A stretch of 64,000 nt of DNA from Comamonas testosteroni TK102 (GCF_000739375.1 NZ_CP006704.1:4278001-4342000); one strand, 5' to 3'; numbered from the stretch's first letter, positions 17,186 through 27,589 are shown. Program-made: numbers and translations. Notes: generated by a model not told the origin, from the letters alone.

Positions 17186-18327
17186 GGTGTCGATGATTTG
17201 GAAAGGTATTCGTCCGTGTGCTGCCCCGCCCTTGGCGCCAGCCCGCTGCGCACAACCGCAGACATGCTCGCCGCCCACTCGGGCTGCCCGTCTCTGGCAT
17301 TGCGCTGGAAAAAGCCCGTGCTGCGCAGATGCTCATCGTCAAACAGGTCTTCGACGCTGTTGACCGGAGCGCAGGGAATTTCCGCAGCGCCGAGTATTTG
17401 CAGCCACTGCTTGGTCGTCCTGGATGCGAGAACCTCGGAGACAAAGCGGTAGATCGTGTCGTAATGCTCGGCTCTTGCCGCGGCCGAGTTGAAGCGCTCA
17501 TCCTGGTGATAGCGCTGCGGCTCACCGATGACCTCGAAGAAGCTCTTCCAATGCTTGTCGTTGTAGGCAATCACGGCGATATGTCCGTCGGCCGTCCGGT
17601 AAGGCTTGCGATGCGCAGTCAGCAGGCGGCTGTAGCCGGTCTGCCCCGTTGAAAGATCGAAGGTGCGCTGCCCCATGTGATCGGACAGCACGAACTCCGC
17701 CATCGTCTCGAACATCGCCACGTTGAGGTAGCCGCCCTGCCCGGTTCGCTCGCGCCGCATCAGGGCCGCCAGGATCTGATGCGCTGCCGTAATCCCCGTC
17801 ATCCGGTCGGCAATCAGGCCGGGCAGATAGCCGGGCTCCGTGCCCATCTGCCGTGCAAACAGAGAAGCCAGTCCGGACTCGGCTTGAATCACGTCATCGA
17901 AGGCCGGGCGATCTGCGTAAGGCCCGGATGCGCCGTAGCCGGTCAGCTCCGCGTAGACGATATCGGGGTGCAGCAAGCGCACGCTTTCGTAGTCCAGACC
18001 GATTCTGGCGATGGCTGCAGCGCGGATGTTATGCACAAACATGTCAAATTTCGGAATGGCGCTGCGGATCCACTGTTGTCCTTCGACGGATTTCAGATCG
18101 ACCACGACCGAGCGCTTGTTTCTGTTCGCATGCAGGAACATGGCACCCATGCCCGGCTCCAGCTTGGCGCCCGCATGGCGCATGATGTCGCCCTCCGGGG
18201 GCTCCACCTTGACCACTTCCGCGCCATACCCCGCGAGAATCTGCGTGCAGACCGGCCCCATGATGACCGAAGTGAGGTCAAGCACCCGCAGACCACTGAG
18301 GGGGCCATTCATTGGTACGGCGCTCAT
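17182..18327 (-). CDS. Class III CoA-transferase (CaiB/BaiF family)
   Basis: The product has 381 residues. The N-terminal LRVLDLTSVIMGPVCTQILA and EVVKVEPPEGD are classical for the family. D174 in LIADRMTG corresponds to the aspartate that forms the acyl anhydride intermediate in formyl-CoA transferase. The enzyme would move CoA between two carboxylic acids. Four-base overlaps on both sides tie it to the enoyl-CoA hydratase and to the Bug receptor gene. The operon therefore looks like uptake, CoA activation and hydration of an unidentified (probably unsaturated or hydroxy) carboxylate. Confidence 0.9.
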   Translation of the reverse strand: MSAVPMNGPLSGLRVLDLTSVIMGPVCTQILAGYGAEVVKVEPPEGDIMRHAGAKLEPGMGAMFLHANRNKRSVVVDLKSVEGQQWIRSAIPKFDMFVHNIRAAAIARIGLDYESVRLLHPDIVYAELTGYGASGPYADRPAFDDVIQAESGLASLFARQMGTEPGYLPGLIADRMTGITAAHQILAALMRRERTGQGGYLNVAMFETMAEFVLSDHMGQRTFDLSTGQTGYSRLLTAHRKPYRTADGHIAVIAYNDKHWKSFFEVIGEPQRYHQDERFNSAAARAEHYDTIYRFVSEVLASRTTKQWLQILGAAEIPCAPVNSVEDLFDDEHLRSTGFFQRNARDGQPEWAASMSAVVRSGLAPRAGQHTDEYLSKSSTP

Positions 18328-19310
18328 TCCGGCTTGACTCCAGCGGCCTCGGCACGCTTCATCCAGATCTGCTTTTGCTCGGCAGCGAACTTGCGATGTT
18401 CATCCAGGGAGTTGGGCGACACGCTCATCCCCGCTGCCGACAACTTGCTCACGGTGAGCGGATCGCGCAAAACCTCGTTGGCCTCGGCTGCCAGCTTCTC
18501 GATCACGCCAGCTGGCGTTCCTCTGGGCGCCGCGAGCCCGACCCAGACGACCAGGTCGAAGTTTCGATAGCCCAGCTCGGGCAGCGTCGGGACATTCGGA
18601 AACTCCTTGAGGCGCCCTGGCGCAGACACCGCAAGCCCTCTGAGTCGCTCGCTGTGTACAAAGGACTTCACCACGGAGAGATCGGCGAAAAGAAAGTCCA
18701 CCTGTCCACCAAGCAGATCGGTCACCGCCGGAGGCTGGCTTTTGTAGGGTACGCCCAGTGCCTTCACGCCTGCCAGCGCATTGAAGGTTGCTGCGGCGAT
18801 TCGGGCGGCCGCAGAGCCGTAGGCATAGCTCAGAGGCTGCTGCTTCGACAGCTCCTGCAATGCGGCTACGCTGTCGACCTTCAGGCCAGGCCGCGCCACC
18901 AGCATCATCGGGATGGAGGCAATCCTGGTGATATGAACAAAGTCTTCAGTGCCGTCATAAGGCACCTTGGCAATCAAGGCGCCAGCGGCCGAATGGGTCG
19001 AGCTGCTGGTCAGCACCAGCGTGTATCCATCGGGTGCGGCTGCCGCCACGCTTGCCGAAGCGATGGTGCCGCCTGCTCCTGCCTTGTTATCGATGACCAC
19101 GGGCACGCCCAGCCGGGCGGACAGGCCATGGGCCAGCACACGACCTGCCGTGTCCGTGGCACTGCCCGCGGTGAACGGGACGACGATCTTGATCTGCCTG
19201 CCCGGATAGCTATCGGCCTGCGCCGCTGCAGCCAGGCTCAATACGGCCAGACAGAAGGCTGCGACGGCCCCCAGGCGTCGGCTTGCGCGGCCGGTTGCAT
19301 GAATGCTCAA
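18324..19310 (-). CDS. Bug-family periplasmic solute-binding protein of the CaiB operon
   Basis: I chose the TTG at 19310 because GGAGGAATTACC places a strong ribosome-binding site 7 bp before it; the frame is open further upstream to 19355 without such a signal. The protein has about 328 residues. A signal peptide ends near AAAAQADS, followed by QIKIVVPFTAGSATDTAGRV, VVIDNKAGAGGTIAS, GVPYKSQPPAVTDLLGGQ and GLAAPRGTPAGVI, all Bug landmarks. It overlaps the CaiB start by 4 bp and is the first gene of the operon, divergent from a LysR gene. It probably delivers the acid that the CaiB enzyme activates. Confidence 0.9.
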   Translation of the reverse strand: MSIHATGRASRRLGAVAAFCLAVLSLAAAAQADSYPGRQIKIVVPFTAGSATDTAGRVLAHGLSARLGVPVVIDNKAGAGGTIASASVAAAAPDGYTLVLTSSSTHSAAGALIAKVPYDGTEDFVHITRIASIPMMLVARPGLKVDSVAALQELSKQQPLSYAYGSAAARIAAATFNALAGVKALGVPYKSQPPAVTDLLGGQVDFLFADLSVVKSFVHSERLRGLAVSAPGRLKEFPNVPTLPELGYRNFDLVVWVGLAAPRGTPAGVIEKLAAEANEVLRDPLTVSKLSAAGMSVSPNSLDEHRKFAAEQKQIWMKRAEAAGVKPE

Positions 19311-19621
19311 GGTAATTCCTCCAAAAATCGCTCCGTCCTGGAAGCGCTGAGGCAATGATCAGCCGTAGAGACTCATTCAACAATCGACTAATTTTCATCA
19401 ACAGATTCCTGTTCAGAATGAGTGGCGAAGCCCTCCCGCGAGCGTCGGCAAGTTCACCCATGCAGCAGCGCAAAGGGCCGCAAACCAGCACGCTGCGCTT
19501 CGGGCAGGCTGGTCATAATGCAGGCAGATCGCAGCCGCTTCGGCAACGCATCGGGTATGCAGCATCGCCTCCGCTATCGGCCAGTGCTCTGTCCGGAGCC
19601 ACCCTCTCCAGCGAGATCCCC

Positions 19622-20545
19622 ATGAGAATGAACGTGACTTTGCGCCAGTTGCGCGTTTTCTGTGCAGTCTATGAACGCCGCAGCTTCACCTCGGCTGCCG
19701 ACGACATGCACATGACGCAATCGGCAGTGAGCAAACTCTGTGCGGAGCTGGAGTCCGAGATCGGGCTGCCGCTTTTCGAGCGCACCACACGCCGTGTCAC
19801 CCCGTGTGATGGAGCCGCAGAGCTCTATGAGTACGCGCAGGAGGTTCTCAACACCATGCGGCTGGCCGGCCGGCGTCTGTCGGCACTCCGCACGCTGGAC
19901 CAGGGCAACCTCAGCATCGCTGCATCGCCCATGATGATGTCCGGGCTTCTGGCGCCCGTCATCGAGGCGTTCGCACGCGATCACCCCCAAGTCCGCATCG
20001 ACCTGCATGAACTGACCACGGATGAATCCGTGGACTATGTCCGAACCGGACGATGCGATTTCGGACTGGTATCCATTGCCGAGCACGATCCGCAACTGGA
20101 GCCCAAGGTGGTTTGCGCGGAGCTGTTGTGCCTGGCCTGTACACCTTCCCATCCGTTGGCGGCGAAGCAGAGGATCACCTGGGGCGAAGCTTCGGACTAC
20201 CCCCATATCACGCTGCGCAGCGTGTACAGCACGAGAAAGACCATCGACAGAATTCTCAAGGCTCAGGGGCTTGAGCTGCGTTCAACGATACAGGCAGGCA
20301 CCTTGGCAACTTCGCTCAGACTGGTGAAGGCCAATCTGGGCGTGACCTTGATCCCCAGCTATGCCAGGGAGTTTGCGCAGGAGCTGGGACTGAAGGTCAT
20401 GGAGATCTACGACAAAAAGCCCTATCCCCATGAACTGTCCTTGCTGACGCGCCGCGGCCTCAAACCCTCGATCGCCGCCACCGCCTTCATGGATGCGCTG
20501 CAAGTGCATCTGCAAGGGCGAGCAAGGCGCAGGCAGCACCCGTGA
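19622..20545 (+). CDS. LysR-type regulator of the Bug-CaiB-hydratase operon
   Basis: The product has 307 residues from the ATG at 19622; the open frame begins earlier at 19355 but the LysR domain starts here. The winged helix reads LRQLRVFCAVYERRSFTSAA followed by MTQSAVSKLCAELES, and the effector domain contains RTGRCDFGLVSI. It is divergent from the Bug gene, separated by ~310 bp, and so is its likely regulator. The effector may be the imported carboxylate or its CoA ester. The longer 5' frame (19355-19621) probably contains the shared promoter region rather than protein. Confidence 0.88.
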   Translation: MRMNVTLRQLRVFCAVYERRSFTSAADDMHMTQSAVSKLCAELESEIGLPLFERTTRRVTPCDGAAELYEYAQEVLNTMRLAGRRLSALRTLDQGNLSIAASPMMMSGLLAPVIEAFARDHPQVRIDLHELTTDESVDYVRTGRCDFGLVSIAEHDPQLEPKVVCAELLCLACTPSHPLAAKQRITWGEASDYPHITLRSVYSTRKTIDRILKAQGLELRSTIQAGTLATSLRLVKANLGVTLIPSYAREFAQELGLKVMEIYDKKPYPHELSLLTRRGLKPSIAATAFMDALQVHLQGRARRRQHP

Positions 20546-20622
20546 GGCCTTGTACCTGCGGGTTCGGGCCTACAAACAAGCCAACATCGACAGATGTGTC
20601 CATCTCATCCACACATGACTGA

Positions 20623-21930
<1,308 letters not shown>

Positions 21931-21933
21931 CAC

Positions 21934-22030
21934 CCCCTGAGGCGCTTTGCGCCTTCCCCCTCTCTCTACGCGCTGCGCGCTATGGGAGGGGGACGATGCC
22001 TTCGCTGCGAGGCGGCTCTTGCTCGGCATC
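21934..22030. repeat. GC-rich intergenic repeat between the formaldehyde genes
   Basis: The sequence consists of nested palindromes (GAGGCGC-TTT-GCGCCTTCCCCCTCTC; CGCGCTGCGCGC; a matching GGGAGGGGGA arm). It resembles an extragenic repeat I recall downstream of many Comamonadaceae genes. It may terminate frmA transcripts or be a REP-like element. Only one copy is in this window, so the assignment rests on memory of the family. Confidence 0.55.
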
Positions 22031-22115
22031 TCTCACCGAGGCTGTGCCAGTTTTTGATGCCTCGTCCTGCGCTTTCAATTTCAGAGCTGCTTGCGCATGC
22101 TTTGATTCATATTTA

Positions 22116-22160
22116 GATATAAAACAGCTGAAAACGCTTGATTGACGAGCGCAAGCAGCT
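22116..22160 (-). repeat. Copy of dispersed ~45-bp palindromic element upstream of the formylglutathione hydrolase gene
   Basis: On the minus strand it begins AGCTGCTTGCGC. The same 12-mer occurs inverted at 22085-22096, so the region can form a long stem with a 52-nt loop just before the AGGAG ribosome-binding site. It aligns with copies at 30243-30287 and 61348-61388. Confidence 0.55.
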
Positions 22161-22181
22161 TTTCTTTTAGGAGTAAGCGCC

Positions 22182-23033
22182 ATGGAACTCAAGAACGCCC
22201 ACGCCTGCTTTGGTGGCGCCCAGCGCTACTACGAACACCATGGTTCCGAGACCGGCCTCGCCATGAAGTTCTCGGTCTATCTGCCGCCCAAGGCCGTGAT
22301 GGGCGAGAAGGTACCGGCCCTGCTCTATCTGGCCGGCCTGACCTGTACCGAAGAAACCTTCATGATCAAGGCCGGAGCCCAGCGCCTGGCCTCCGAACTC
22401 AATATCGCCCTGATCTGCCCCGATACCAGCCCGCGCGGCGCTGGCCTGGCGGGCGAGGCCGACAGCTGGGACTTTGGCGTGGGCGCCGGCTTCTACCTGG
22501 ACGCGACCACCCGGCCCTGGGCGCTGCACTGGCGCATGGAGAGCTACATCCTCAATGACCTGCTGCCCCTGGTCGGCAGCAAGCTGCCCGTGGACCTGCA
22601 GCGTCTGGGCATCTTCGGCCACAGCATGGGCGGCCACGGCGCGCTGACCCTGGCATTGCGCCACCCGAGCCGGTTCAGGTCGGTCTCGGCCTTTGCGCCG
22701 ATTGCCAACCCCATCAACTGCCCCTGGGGCCACAAGGCTTTCAGCGGCTATCTGGGCGAAGACAAGGCCGAATGGGCCAGGCATGACGCCAGCGAGCTGA
22801 TGAGCGCGCAGACCGCAGCCCCCTACCCCGCAGGCATCCTCGTCGACCAGGGCCTGGCCGACAAGTTCCTGATCGAAAAGCAATTGCTGCCCGAGGCCTT
22901 CGAAGCCGCCTGCGCCAGGGCTGGCCAGCCGCTCACGCTGCGCCGGCATGCGGGCTACGACCATGGCTACTATTTCATTCAGAGCTTTGTCGACGACCAT
23001 CTGCGCCACCATGCGCAGCAGCTGGGCGCCTGA
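22182..23033 (+). CDS. fghA: S-formylglutathione hydrolase
   Basis: The product has 283 residues. It hydrolyses S-formylglutathione to formate and glutathione, following the dehydrogenase encoded upstream. The esterase-D-like serine hydrolase features are clear: LLYLAGLTCTEETF at 47-60, the nucleophile S148 in GHSMGGHGAL, and the late DQGLADKFL and GYDHGYYFI segments that supply the catalytic aspartate and histidine. AGGAG lies 9 bp before the ATG. It is cytoplasmic, with no signal peptide. Confidence 0.95.
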   Translation: MELKNAHACFGGAQRYYEHHGSETGLAMKFSVYLPPKAVMGEKVPALLYLAGLTCTEETFMIKAGAQRLASELNIALICPDTSPRGAGLAGEADSWDFGVGAGFYLDATTRPWALHWRMESYILNDLLPLVGSKLPVDLQRLGIFGHSMGGHGALTLALRHPSRFRSVSAFAPIANPINCPWGHKAFSGYLGEDKAEWARHDASELMSAQTAAPYPAGILVDQGLADKFLIEKQLLPEAFEAACARAGQPLTLRRHAGYDHGYYFIQSFVDDHLRHHAQQLGA

Positions 23034-23084
23034 TTCTGCGGGCGTGGCCCGGCCAATGGCGCTGCTGGGCCCTTCTGCCAGGCC

Positions 23085-24092
23085 TCAGGCCAGGCCGTAG
23101 TTCGATTGGGTTCCATCCGCCACGACCGCCCTGTGTCCGGCCTGCCGCTTGGCGGCGTACAAGGCCTGATCCGCACGGCGCATGATGTCCTCCAGGCTGC
23201 TGTCGGTCGGCATGAAATGCGCAATCCCGACGCTGAGCGAGGGCACGGGATCGGTCGTGGCATACAGTTGCAGCGCCTGTCGCCCCACATCCAGCAGCCC
23301 TCGCGCCAGGGTGGTGATCTCGGCAATGCTGCGGCCGCCGCACAGCACGGCGAATTCATTGGCGCCCAGGCGACCGAACACATGCTCCGGAGCCAGCAGA
23401 AGACTCACGGCGGCCGCCAGATCGCGCAGCGCCTGATCCCCTGCGGTATGGCCCAACCCTTCATTGATGGCTCTGAAGTAATCCACATCAAAGCTCAGGA
23501 GACAGGCCGGCAAGCCTTGCTGCCTGTGGACCGTATAGGCCTGGGCCAGCTCGCGCATAAAGCCCCGGCGATTGCGCAGCCCCGTCAACTCGTCGGTCAG
23601 GGTCTGCTCCTGCAGCTGATGCTGCAGGCGCTTGTGATCCGTGATATTGCGGGCCACCCAGAGCACGGCCTTCTCGCCCCGGAACAGCTCCTCCAGGGCA
23701 AGGATGCGGGCTTCAAACCAAGTCGTCTCGGCAGGCCCGCGCCCGGGCTGGCCCAGCATATCGGCTACGCTGAGCTCGTACTCCACCACCTGCATCTGCT
23801 GGCTGCCCAGCGCCTCCCGGATCTGCTGCAGAAACCAGAGCGCCTTGGCGGGAGCCAGCACATCGGCAATGAACCGGCCCACCAGCGAGCTTGCGTCATG
23901 CGGGTAACGTGGATCCCTGCCGCCCACAACGGCCGCATAACGCCCCGACTCGGTCAGAACAAAGGTAGGGTCCGGCAGGCGGTTGCAGAGGCTTTGGAAC
24001 TGGCGGGCTGTGAGAGTGGGATGGTCGGGCATGGGCGCAAGCAGGGCAGGATCGGAAAATTCGGGAAAAATCGCTTTTTCGACCGCCGGCAT
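23085..24092 (-). CDS. PAS-GGDEF protein with degenerate GGDEF motif (GANEF)
   Basis: The product has 335 residues; a shorter start at 24032 is possible. Residues ~30-155 look like a PAS domain ending in RNITDHKRLQHQLQEQ, and 165-325 form a GGDEF domain starting with TDELTGLRNRRGF. The metal-binding and base-pocket region is FDVDYFRAINEGLGHTAGD. The signature motif, however, reads GANEF at 243-247, with an asparagine at the catalytic acidic position. No RxxD inhibitory site precedes it. Loss of diguanylate cyclase activity is therefore likely, and the domain may bind GTP or a partner protein. There is no membrane segment. It is a monocistronic gene, convergent with the hydrolase. Confidence 0.85.
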   Translation of the reverse strand: MPAVEKAIFPEFSDPALLAPMPDHPTLTARQFQSLCNRLPDPTFVLTESGRYAAVVGGRDPRYPHDASSLVGRFIADVLAPAKALWFLQQIREALGSQQMQVVEYELSVADMLGQPGRGPAETTWFEARILALEELFRGEKAVLWVARNITDHKRLQHQLQEQTLTDELTGLRNRRGFMRELAQAYTVHRQQGLPACLLSFDVDYFRAINEGLGHTAGDQALRDLAAAVSLLLAPEHVFGRLGANEFAVLCGGRSIAEITTLARGLLDVGRQALQLYATTDPVPSLSVGIAHFMPTDSSLEDIMRRADQALYAAKRQAGHRAVVADGTQSNYGLA

Positions 24093-24176
24093 TGATACGG
24101 GCGCGCCTCATGCAAAGATAACCGCCTATTGGCGCTTACTCTTTCATCTAGCTGAAACCATGTTGGAAGCGCTCAC

Positions 24177-24452
24177 TCAGTCCTCGGAGCTCTCCGCTCT
24201 TTTCGCGCGCCGCTGCTGCTCGCGCTCATCGGCACGCCGGGTCTGCACATACAACTGCTCCACCTGTTCGCGCGCCCAGGGCGTCTTGCGCAGAAACTTC
24301 AAGCTCGAGGAGATGCTGGGGTCCAGATTGAAGCAGCGCACAGGCACGCGGCGCCCTAGCTCTCGCCAGCCGTAATAATCCACCAGATCGGTAACGATGC
24401 GCTCAAGCGTCAGCCCATGCAGCGGGTTGCGCGGTTGTTCTTGGGAAGTCAT
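24177..24452 (-). CDS. VF530 family DNA-binding-like protein (DUF2132)
   Basis: The product has 91 residues. The segment [20 protein letters not shown], then [20 protein letters not shown] followed by [10 protein letters not shown], is the diagnostic core of the VF530/DUF2132 family, small proteins of unsolved function with a helical fold proposed to bind DNA. The last ~20 residues are a charged tail ([18 protein letters not shown]). It is a single gene between the GGDEF gene and the cupin gene. Confidence 0.9.
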   Translation of the reverse strand: MTSQEQPRNPLHGLTLERIVTDLVDYYGWRELGRRVPVRCFNLDPSISSSLKFLRKTPWAREQVEQLYVQTRRADEREQQRRAKRAESSED

Positions 24453-24682
24453 GGGCGCATTGTCGGGGAATCACCCTCCAAGCGTCTGCTCCGGGGACAA
24501 GCGCCAGGCGGCACAAGCCACAGCGCCCTTCCCCCGCCCGACCGGGGACATGGGAAAGGCGCCACGCCGAAGACATGGGTTTGGCTTTCCTGGGCAACGA
24601 CAAGAGATCACACTTTTGCCAATCGGTCCGAGCGAAGACAGGTTCGCTTCAACGGCCGTGACGAGGCGCGAAGGAGCAAAGA

Positions 24683-25039
24683 ATGTCCAACCAACAGCAA
24701 GTCCCCGAAACCCGGGGGGTGGCAGTGCAAATGCTGGCCACGCTCGACCTGGGCCCCGAGATCGAAGGCATGGCGGGACGCCAGCTTCGCATGCGCCTGG
24801 TGACCATGGCGCCAGGCGGCGTCTTCGGCCCGGTTCACGACCACAAAGACAGACCCGGCATGGTCTACATCCTCGAAGGATGCATCACCGACCATAGAAA
24901 TGGCGTGGCCACCGACTATGGCCCGGGCGTGGGCTGGCCCGAAGACAGAAACACCACGCACTGGCTGGAAAACCGTTGCGCCGTGACGGCGGTGGAGATT
25001 TCGGTCGACATCATCAAGCTGCAGCAGGCTCCAAGCTAG
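24683..25039 (+). CDS. Small cupin-domain protein
   Basis: The product has 118 residues. A single cupin barrel is indicated by PVHDHKDRPGMVYILEGCITDHRN and a second half with GPGVGWPEDRNTTHW. The histidines of HDHKDRPG and TTHW, together with a glutamate in VYILEG, match a metal-binding cupin. The ATG has AAGGAG 6 bp upstream. Small cupins of this kind may bind ligands or act as metal-dependent enzymes; no substrate can be assigned. It is convergent with the quinol monooxygenase-like gene. Confidence 0.8.
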   Translation: MSNQQQVPETRGVAVQMLATLDLGPEIEGMAGRQLRMRLVTMAPGGVFGPVHDHKDRPGMVYILEGCITDHRNGVATDYGPGVGWPEDRNTTHWLENRCAVTAVEISVDIIKLQQAPS

Positions 25040-25092
25040 TGCCGTCAATCGAAGTGCCTTCAAGCGAAGGCCACAGCCGAGCGCCAGACCGC

Positions 25093-25392
25093 TCAGGTGG
25101 CGCGTGGCGCCTGCACCTCGTAGAGCCGCAGATCCCGCTGCCCGATCCCCAGCTCCGGCCATGCGGCACGCCAGGCCTGGATATGCGCAGATGCGAAATG
25201 TGCATCCAGCGCCGCCTGATCCGACCACAGCTCCTTCACATGGATCAGCCCCGGCACCAGCACATCTTCGGCATAGCCGTACTCGAGACAGCCTGGCTCC
25301 GCGCGCGAGGCCTCTACCATGGCACGCATGGCAGGTCGGGCAAGCGCCAGGTTTTCGGATGGCAAACGCACCGTCCCCACGATCAACAGCAT
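25093..25392 (-). CDS. Antibiotic biosynthesis monooxygenase (ABM/YgiN-like) family protein
   Basis: The product has 99 residues from the ATG at 25392, which has GAGGAG 6 bp before it; a longer open frame upstream has no signal. The ferredoxin-like ABM fold shows in LLIVGTVRLPSEN, MVEASRAEPGCLEYGYAED and HVKELWSDQAALDAHFAS. Members are cofactor-free quinol monooxygenases or heme-degrading enzymes that dimerise. Its position downstream of the 3-hydroxybenzoate hydroxylase might suggest action on a quinol-type aromatic, but a 142-bp gap leaves this open. Confidence 0.87.
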   Translation of the reverse strand: MLLIVGTVRLPSENLALARPAMRAMVEASRAEPGCLEYGYAEDVLVPGLIHVKELWSDQAALDAHFASAHIQAWRAAWPELGIGQRDLRLYEVQAPRAT

Positions 25393-25534
25393 GTCTTCTC
25401 CTCTTGAGCACAAGCAAACATCGTAGCAAGCAGCGCTCACTCGCTCTACCCGGGCGCAAAAAAGGGAGGGCAATGCCCTCCCTGAAACACCTTACAGGCG
25501 TTGATGCCGATCGGCAGTCCTTGGCCAGGGACTC

Positions 25535-27454
25535 TCAGGCCCGCATGAAGGACTCGAAATAGGCGCTCAGTGCAGCATGGTCGCCCAGGGGCAGAACCTG
25601 GGCCACATACTGGTCGGGACGCACCACCACCAGAGCGCCCTGCTGGCGGTCGATGCCGCGCAGCTCGAAGATGTCCTGACCGGCATTCTTCAGATCGGGG
25701 CTGAACACCTTTTCATAGTCGATCATTCCCAGCTGGCCCTTGGGGGGCAGCAGCAAGGCAGGCAGCGTCTCCAGCGCCACCTCGGTATAGGCCTGCGGAA
25801 AGACGGCACGCAGATCAAAGATGCTGTCGATATCCTGGCCGGCCGGCGTGAAGCGGCGCAGCGGCGATGCGGCATCGCTCTCCAGGAAACGACACAGCGC
25901 CAGCAGGCCGGACTCGGGCTGCGCCAGGTCGTTCTGCCCTGCAAACGCATACAGGCGCCAGCGGCCATCGGCCTTGCCGCAGTGGCCCAGCTGCAAGGGC
26001 TTGGCGTCGGAAACGCGCACTACCGGTGCGGAATGAAAACGCATGCCCACCGTGAAGCCGCTGGCCAGTGCCTGATGCGTGGCCTGTCCCGTCAGCACGG
26101 AGGGCGCATAGTGCGTGCCCACGCCAGCCGTGAAGCGGCCATGCTGCTCGAAGTACTTCTGGAACTCCTTGGGGTCCACACCGCCCTGGCCGCCTTCCTT
26201 GGCCGGGTCGCTGAACATCTTGGCCCATTCGCGGTCGAAGTCGATCAGTTGCTGGGCCACGACCTGGCGCTCGGACGAATAGGTGTGCAGCAACTCGGGC
26301 GCACATTGCTTGCGCAGCACGGCGGCCAGCTTCCAGCCCAGGTTGAAGCTGTCCTGCATGGAAAAATTCATGCCCTGGCCAGCCTTGGGGCTATGGGTGT
26401 GGCAGGCATCGCCGGCGATGAAGACGCGCGGCAGGGGCGAGTCCGGTGTGGCCACGCCATCGGCCACATCGTCATATTTGGCGCAGATGCGCTGGCCGAT
26501 CTCGTACACCGACCACCAGGGCACATTCTTGACGTCAAGCTTGTAGGGATGGAGCACGCGCTGGGCGGTTGCTATCAGCTGCTCCACCGTGATGTTGCGG
26601 CTGGCCACACGCTCGTCGGCATCGAGCTTGTCCATCTCCACATAAAAGCGCACCAGGTGACCGCCTTCGCGCGGAATGATGAGCACATTGCCCTGCTCGG
26701 ACTGAATGGCCACTTTGTAGCGCACATCGGGGAAGTCCGTCACGGCCAGCACATCCATCACGCCCCAGGCCTGATTGGCCGAATCGCCGACCAGCTGGCG
26801 GCCAATGGCCCGGCGCACATTGCTGCGCGCGCCGTCGCAGCCCACCACATAGCGGGCCTGCACGGTTTCGATCTGAGCGGCATGGGCGGCATCGCAGCGC
26901 TCCAGCGTCACGGTAACCGGATAGTCCGCTGCGCCGTGGTCGATCTTCACATCCAGCACGCGGCGGGCGTAGTGCGGCTCCAGACGGCTGGGCGAGTTGC
27001 GCATGCGCTCCAGATAGTGGTCATGCACGCGCGCCTGGTTCAGGATGACGTGCGGGAACTCGGACAGACCGTCTTCCGTATCCTGCACACGGCCATGGCG
27101 GGCGATCCGGCCGGGCTCGGCGGGATCAGGCTTCCAGAAGGTGACGTCGTTGATCCAGCAGGCCTCCTTGAGGATGGAATCCGCGAACTCGAAGGCTTCG
27201 AACATCTCCATGGTGCGGCAGGCGATGCCGTCGGCCTGTCCCAGCTCCATGGGGCCTTCCTTTTGCTCCACGATGCAGGTACGGATATCCGGGAAGGCCG
27301 CCAGTTGCGCGGCCAGCGTCAGACCGGCGGGGCCGCAGCCCACGATCAGCACATCGACCTGCGAGGGCACGGCCTCGGTATGGGCAGGGGCCAGCGGCGA
27401 AGCCGGAGCGATCAAGGGGTTGCCGGGACGAAAACCGTTCAAATGAAATTGCAT
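25535..27454 (-). CDS. mobA: 3-hydroxybenzoate 4-monooxygenase
   Basis: The product has 639 residues, the known MobA length, and its sequence appears nearly identical to the crystallised C. testosteroni enzyme as I remember it. This FAD protein hydroxylates 3-hydroxybenzoate to protocatechuate with NADPH and oxygen. The FAD motif VDVLIVGCGPAGLTLAAQ lies at ~33-50, the DG motif in VVGCDGARSNVRRAIG, and the GD motif in RVFIAGDACHTHSPKAGQG. The C-terminal ~170 residues form the thioredoxin-like domain shared with phenol hydroxylase. It is divergent from the MarR-type repressor gene mobR, with a palindromic operator region between them. The product feeds protocatechuate cleavage encoded elsewhere. 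Confidence 0.96.
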   Translation of the reverse strand: MQFHLNGFRPGNPLIAPASPLAPAHTEAVPSQVDVLIVGCGPAGLTLAAQLAAFPDIRTCIVEQKEGPMELGQADGIACRTMEMFEAFEFADSILKEACWINDVTFWKPDPAEPGRIARHGRVQDTEDGLSEFPHVILNQARVHDHYLERMRNSPSRLEPHYARRVLDVKIDHGAADYPVTVTLERCDAAHAAQIETVQARYVVGCDGARSNVRRAIGRQLVGDSANQAWGVMDVLAVTDFPDVRYKVAIQSEQGNVLIIPREGGHLVRFYVEMDKLDADERVASRNITVEQLIATAQRVLHPYKLDVKNVPWWSVYEIGQRICAKYDDVADGVATPDSPLPRVFIAGDACHTHSPKAGQGMNFSMQDSFNLGWKLAAVLRKQCAPELLHTYSSERQVVAQQLIDFDREWAKMFSDPAKEGGQGGVDPKEFQKYFEQHGRFTAGVGTHYAPSVLTGQATHQALASGFTVGMRFHSAPVVRVSDAKPLQLGHCGKADGRWRLYAFAGQNDLAQPESGLLALCRFLESDAASPLRRFTPAGQDIDSIFDLRAVFPQAYTEVALETLPALLLPPKGQLGMIDYEKVFSPDLKNAGQDIFELRGIDRQQGALVVVRPDQYVAQVLPLGDHAALSAYFESFMRA

Positions 27455-27516
27455 GGAGGCCTCAAGTTCTTCAAGTGCGCAGACGCCAGTGTCTGCCAAT
27501 CAGTCCGCACACAGAT

Positions 27517-27546
27517 AGTATGTATGCATACCAAATGCATGCATCG
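27517..27546. promoter_or_regulatory. Palindromic operator candidate for MobR
   Basis: The mobA/mobR intergenic region contains GTATGCATAC (27522-27531), a perfect palindrome, followed by ATGCATGCAT (27535-27544), another. This is the form expected for a MarR-family operator and the place where repression of mobA and mobR would occur. Binding by MobR is inferred. Confidence 0.65.
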
Positions 27547-27589
27547 TATTATCCGAGCCTTGAAATGCCAACCCCACCTAGGGAAAACC

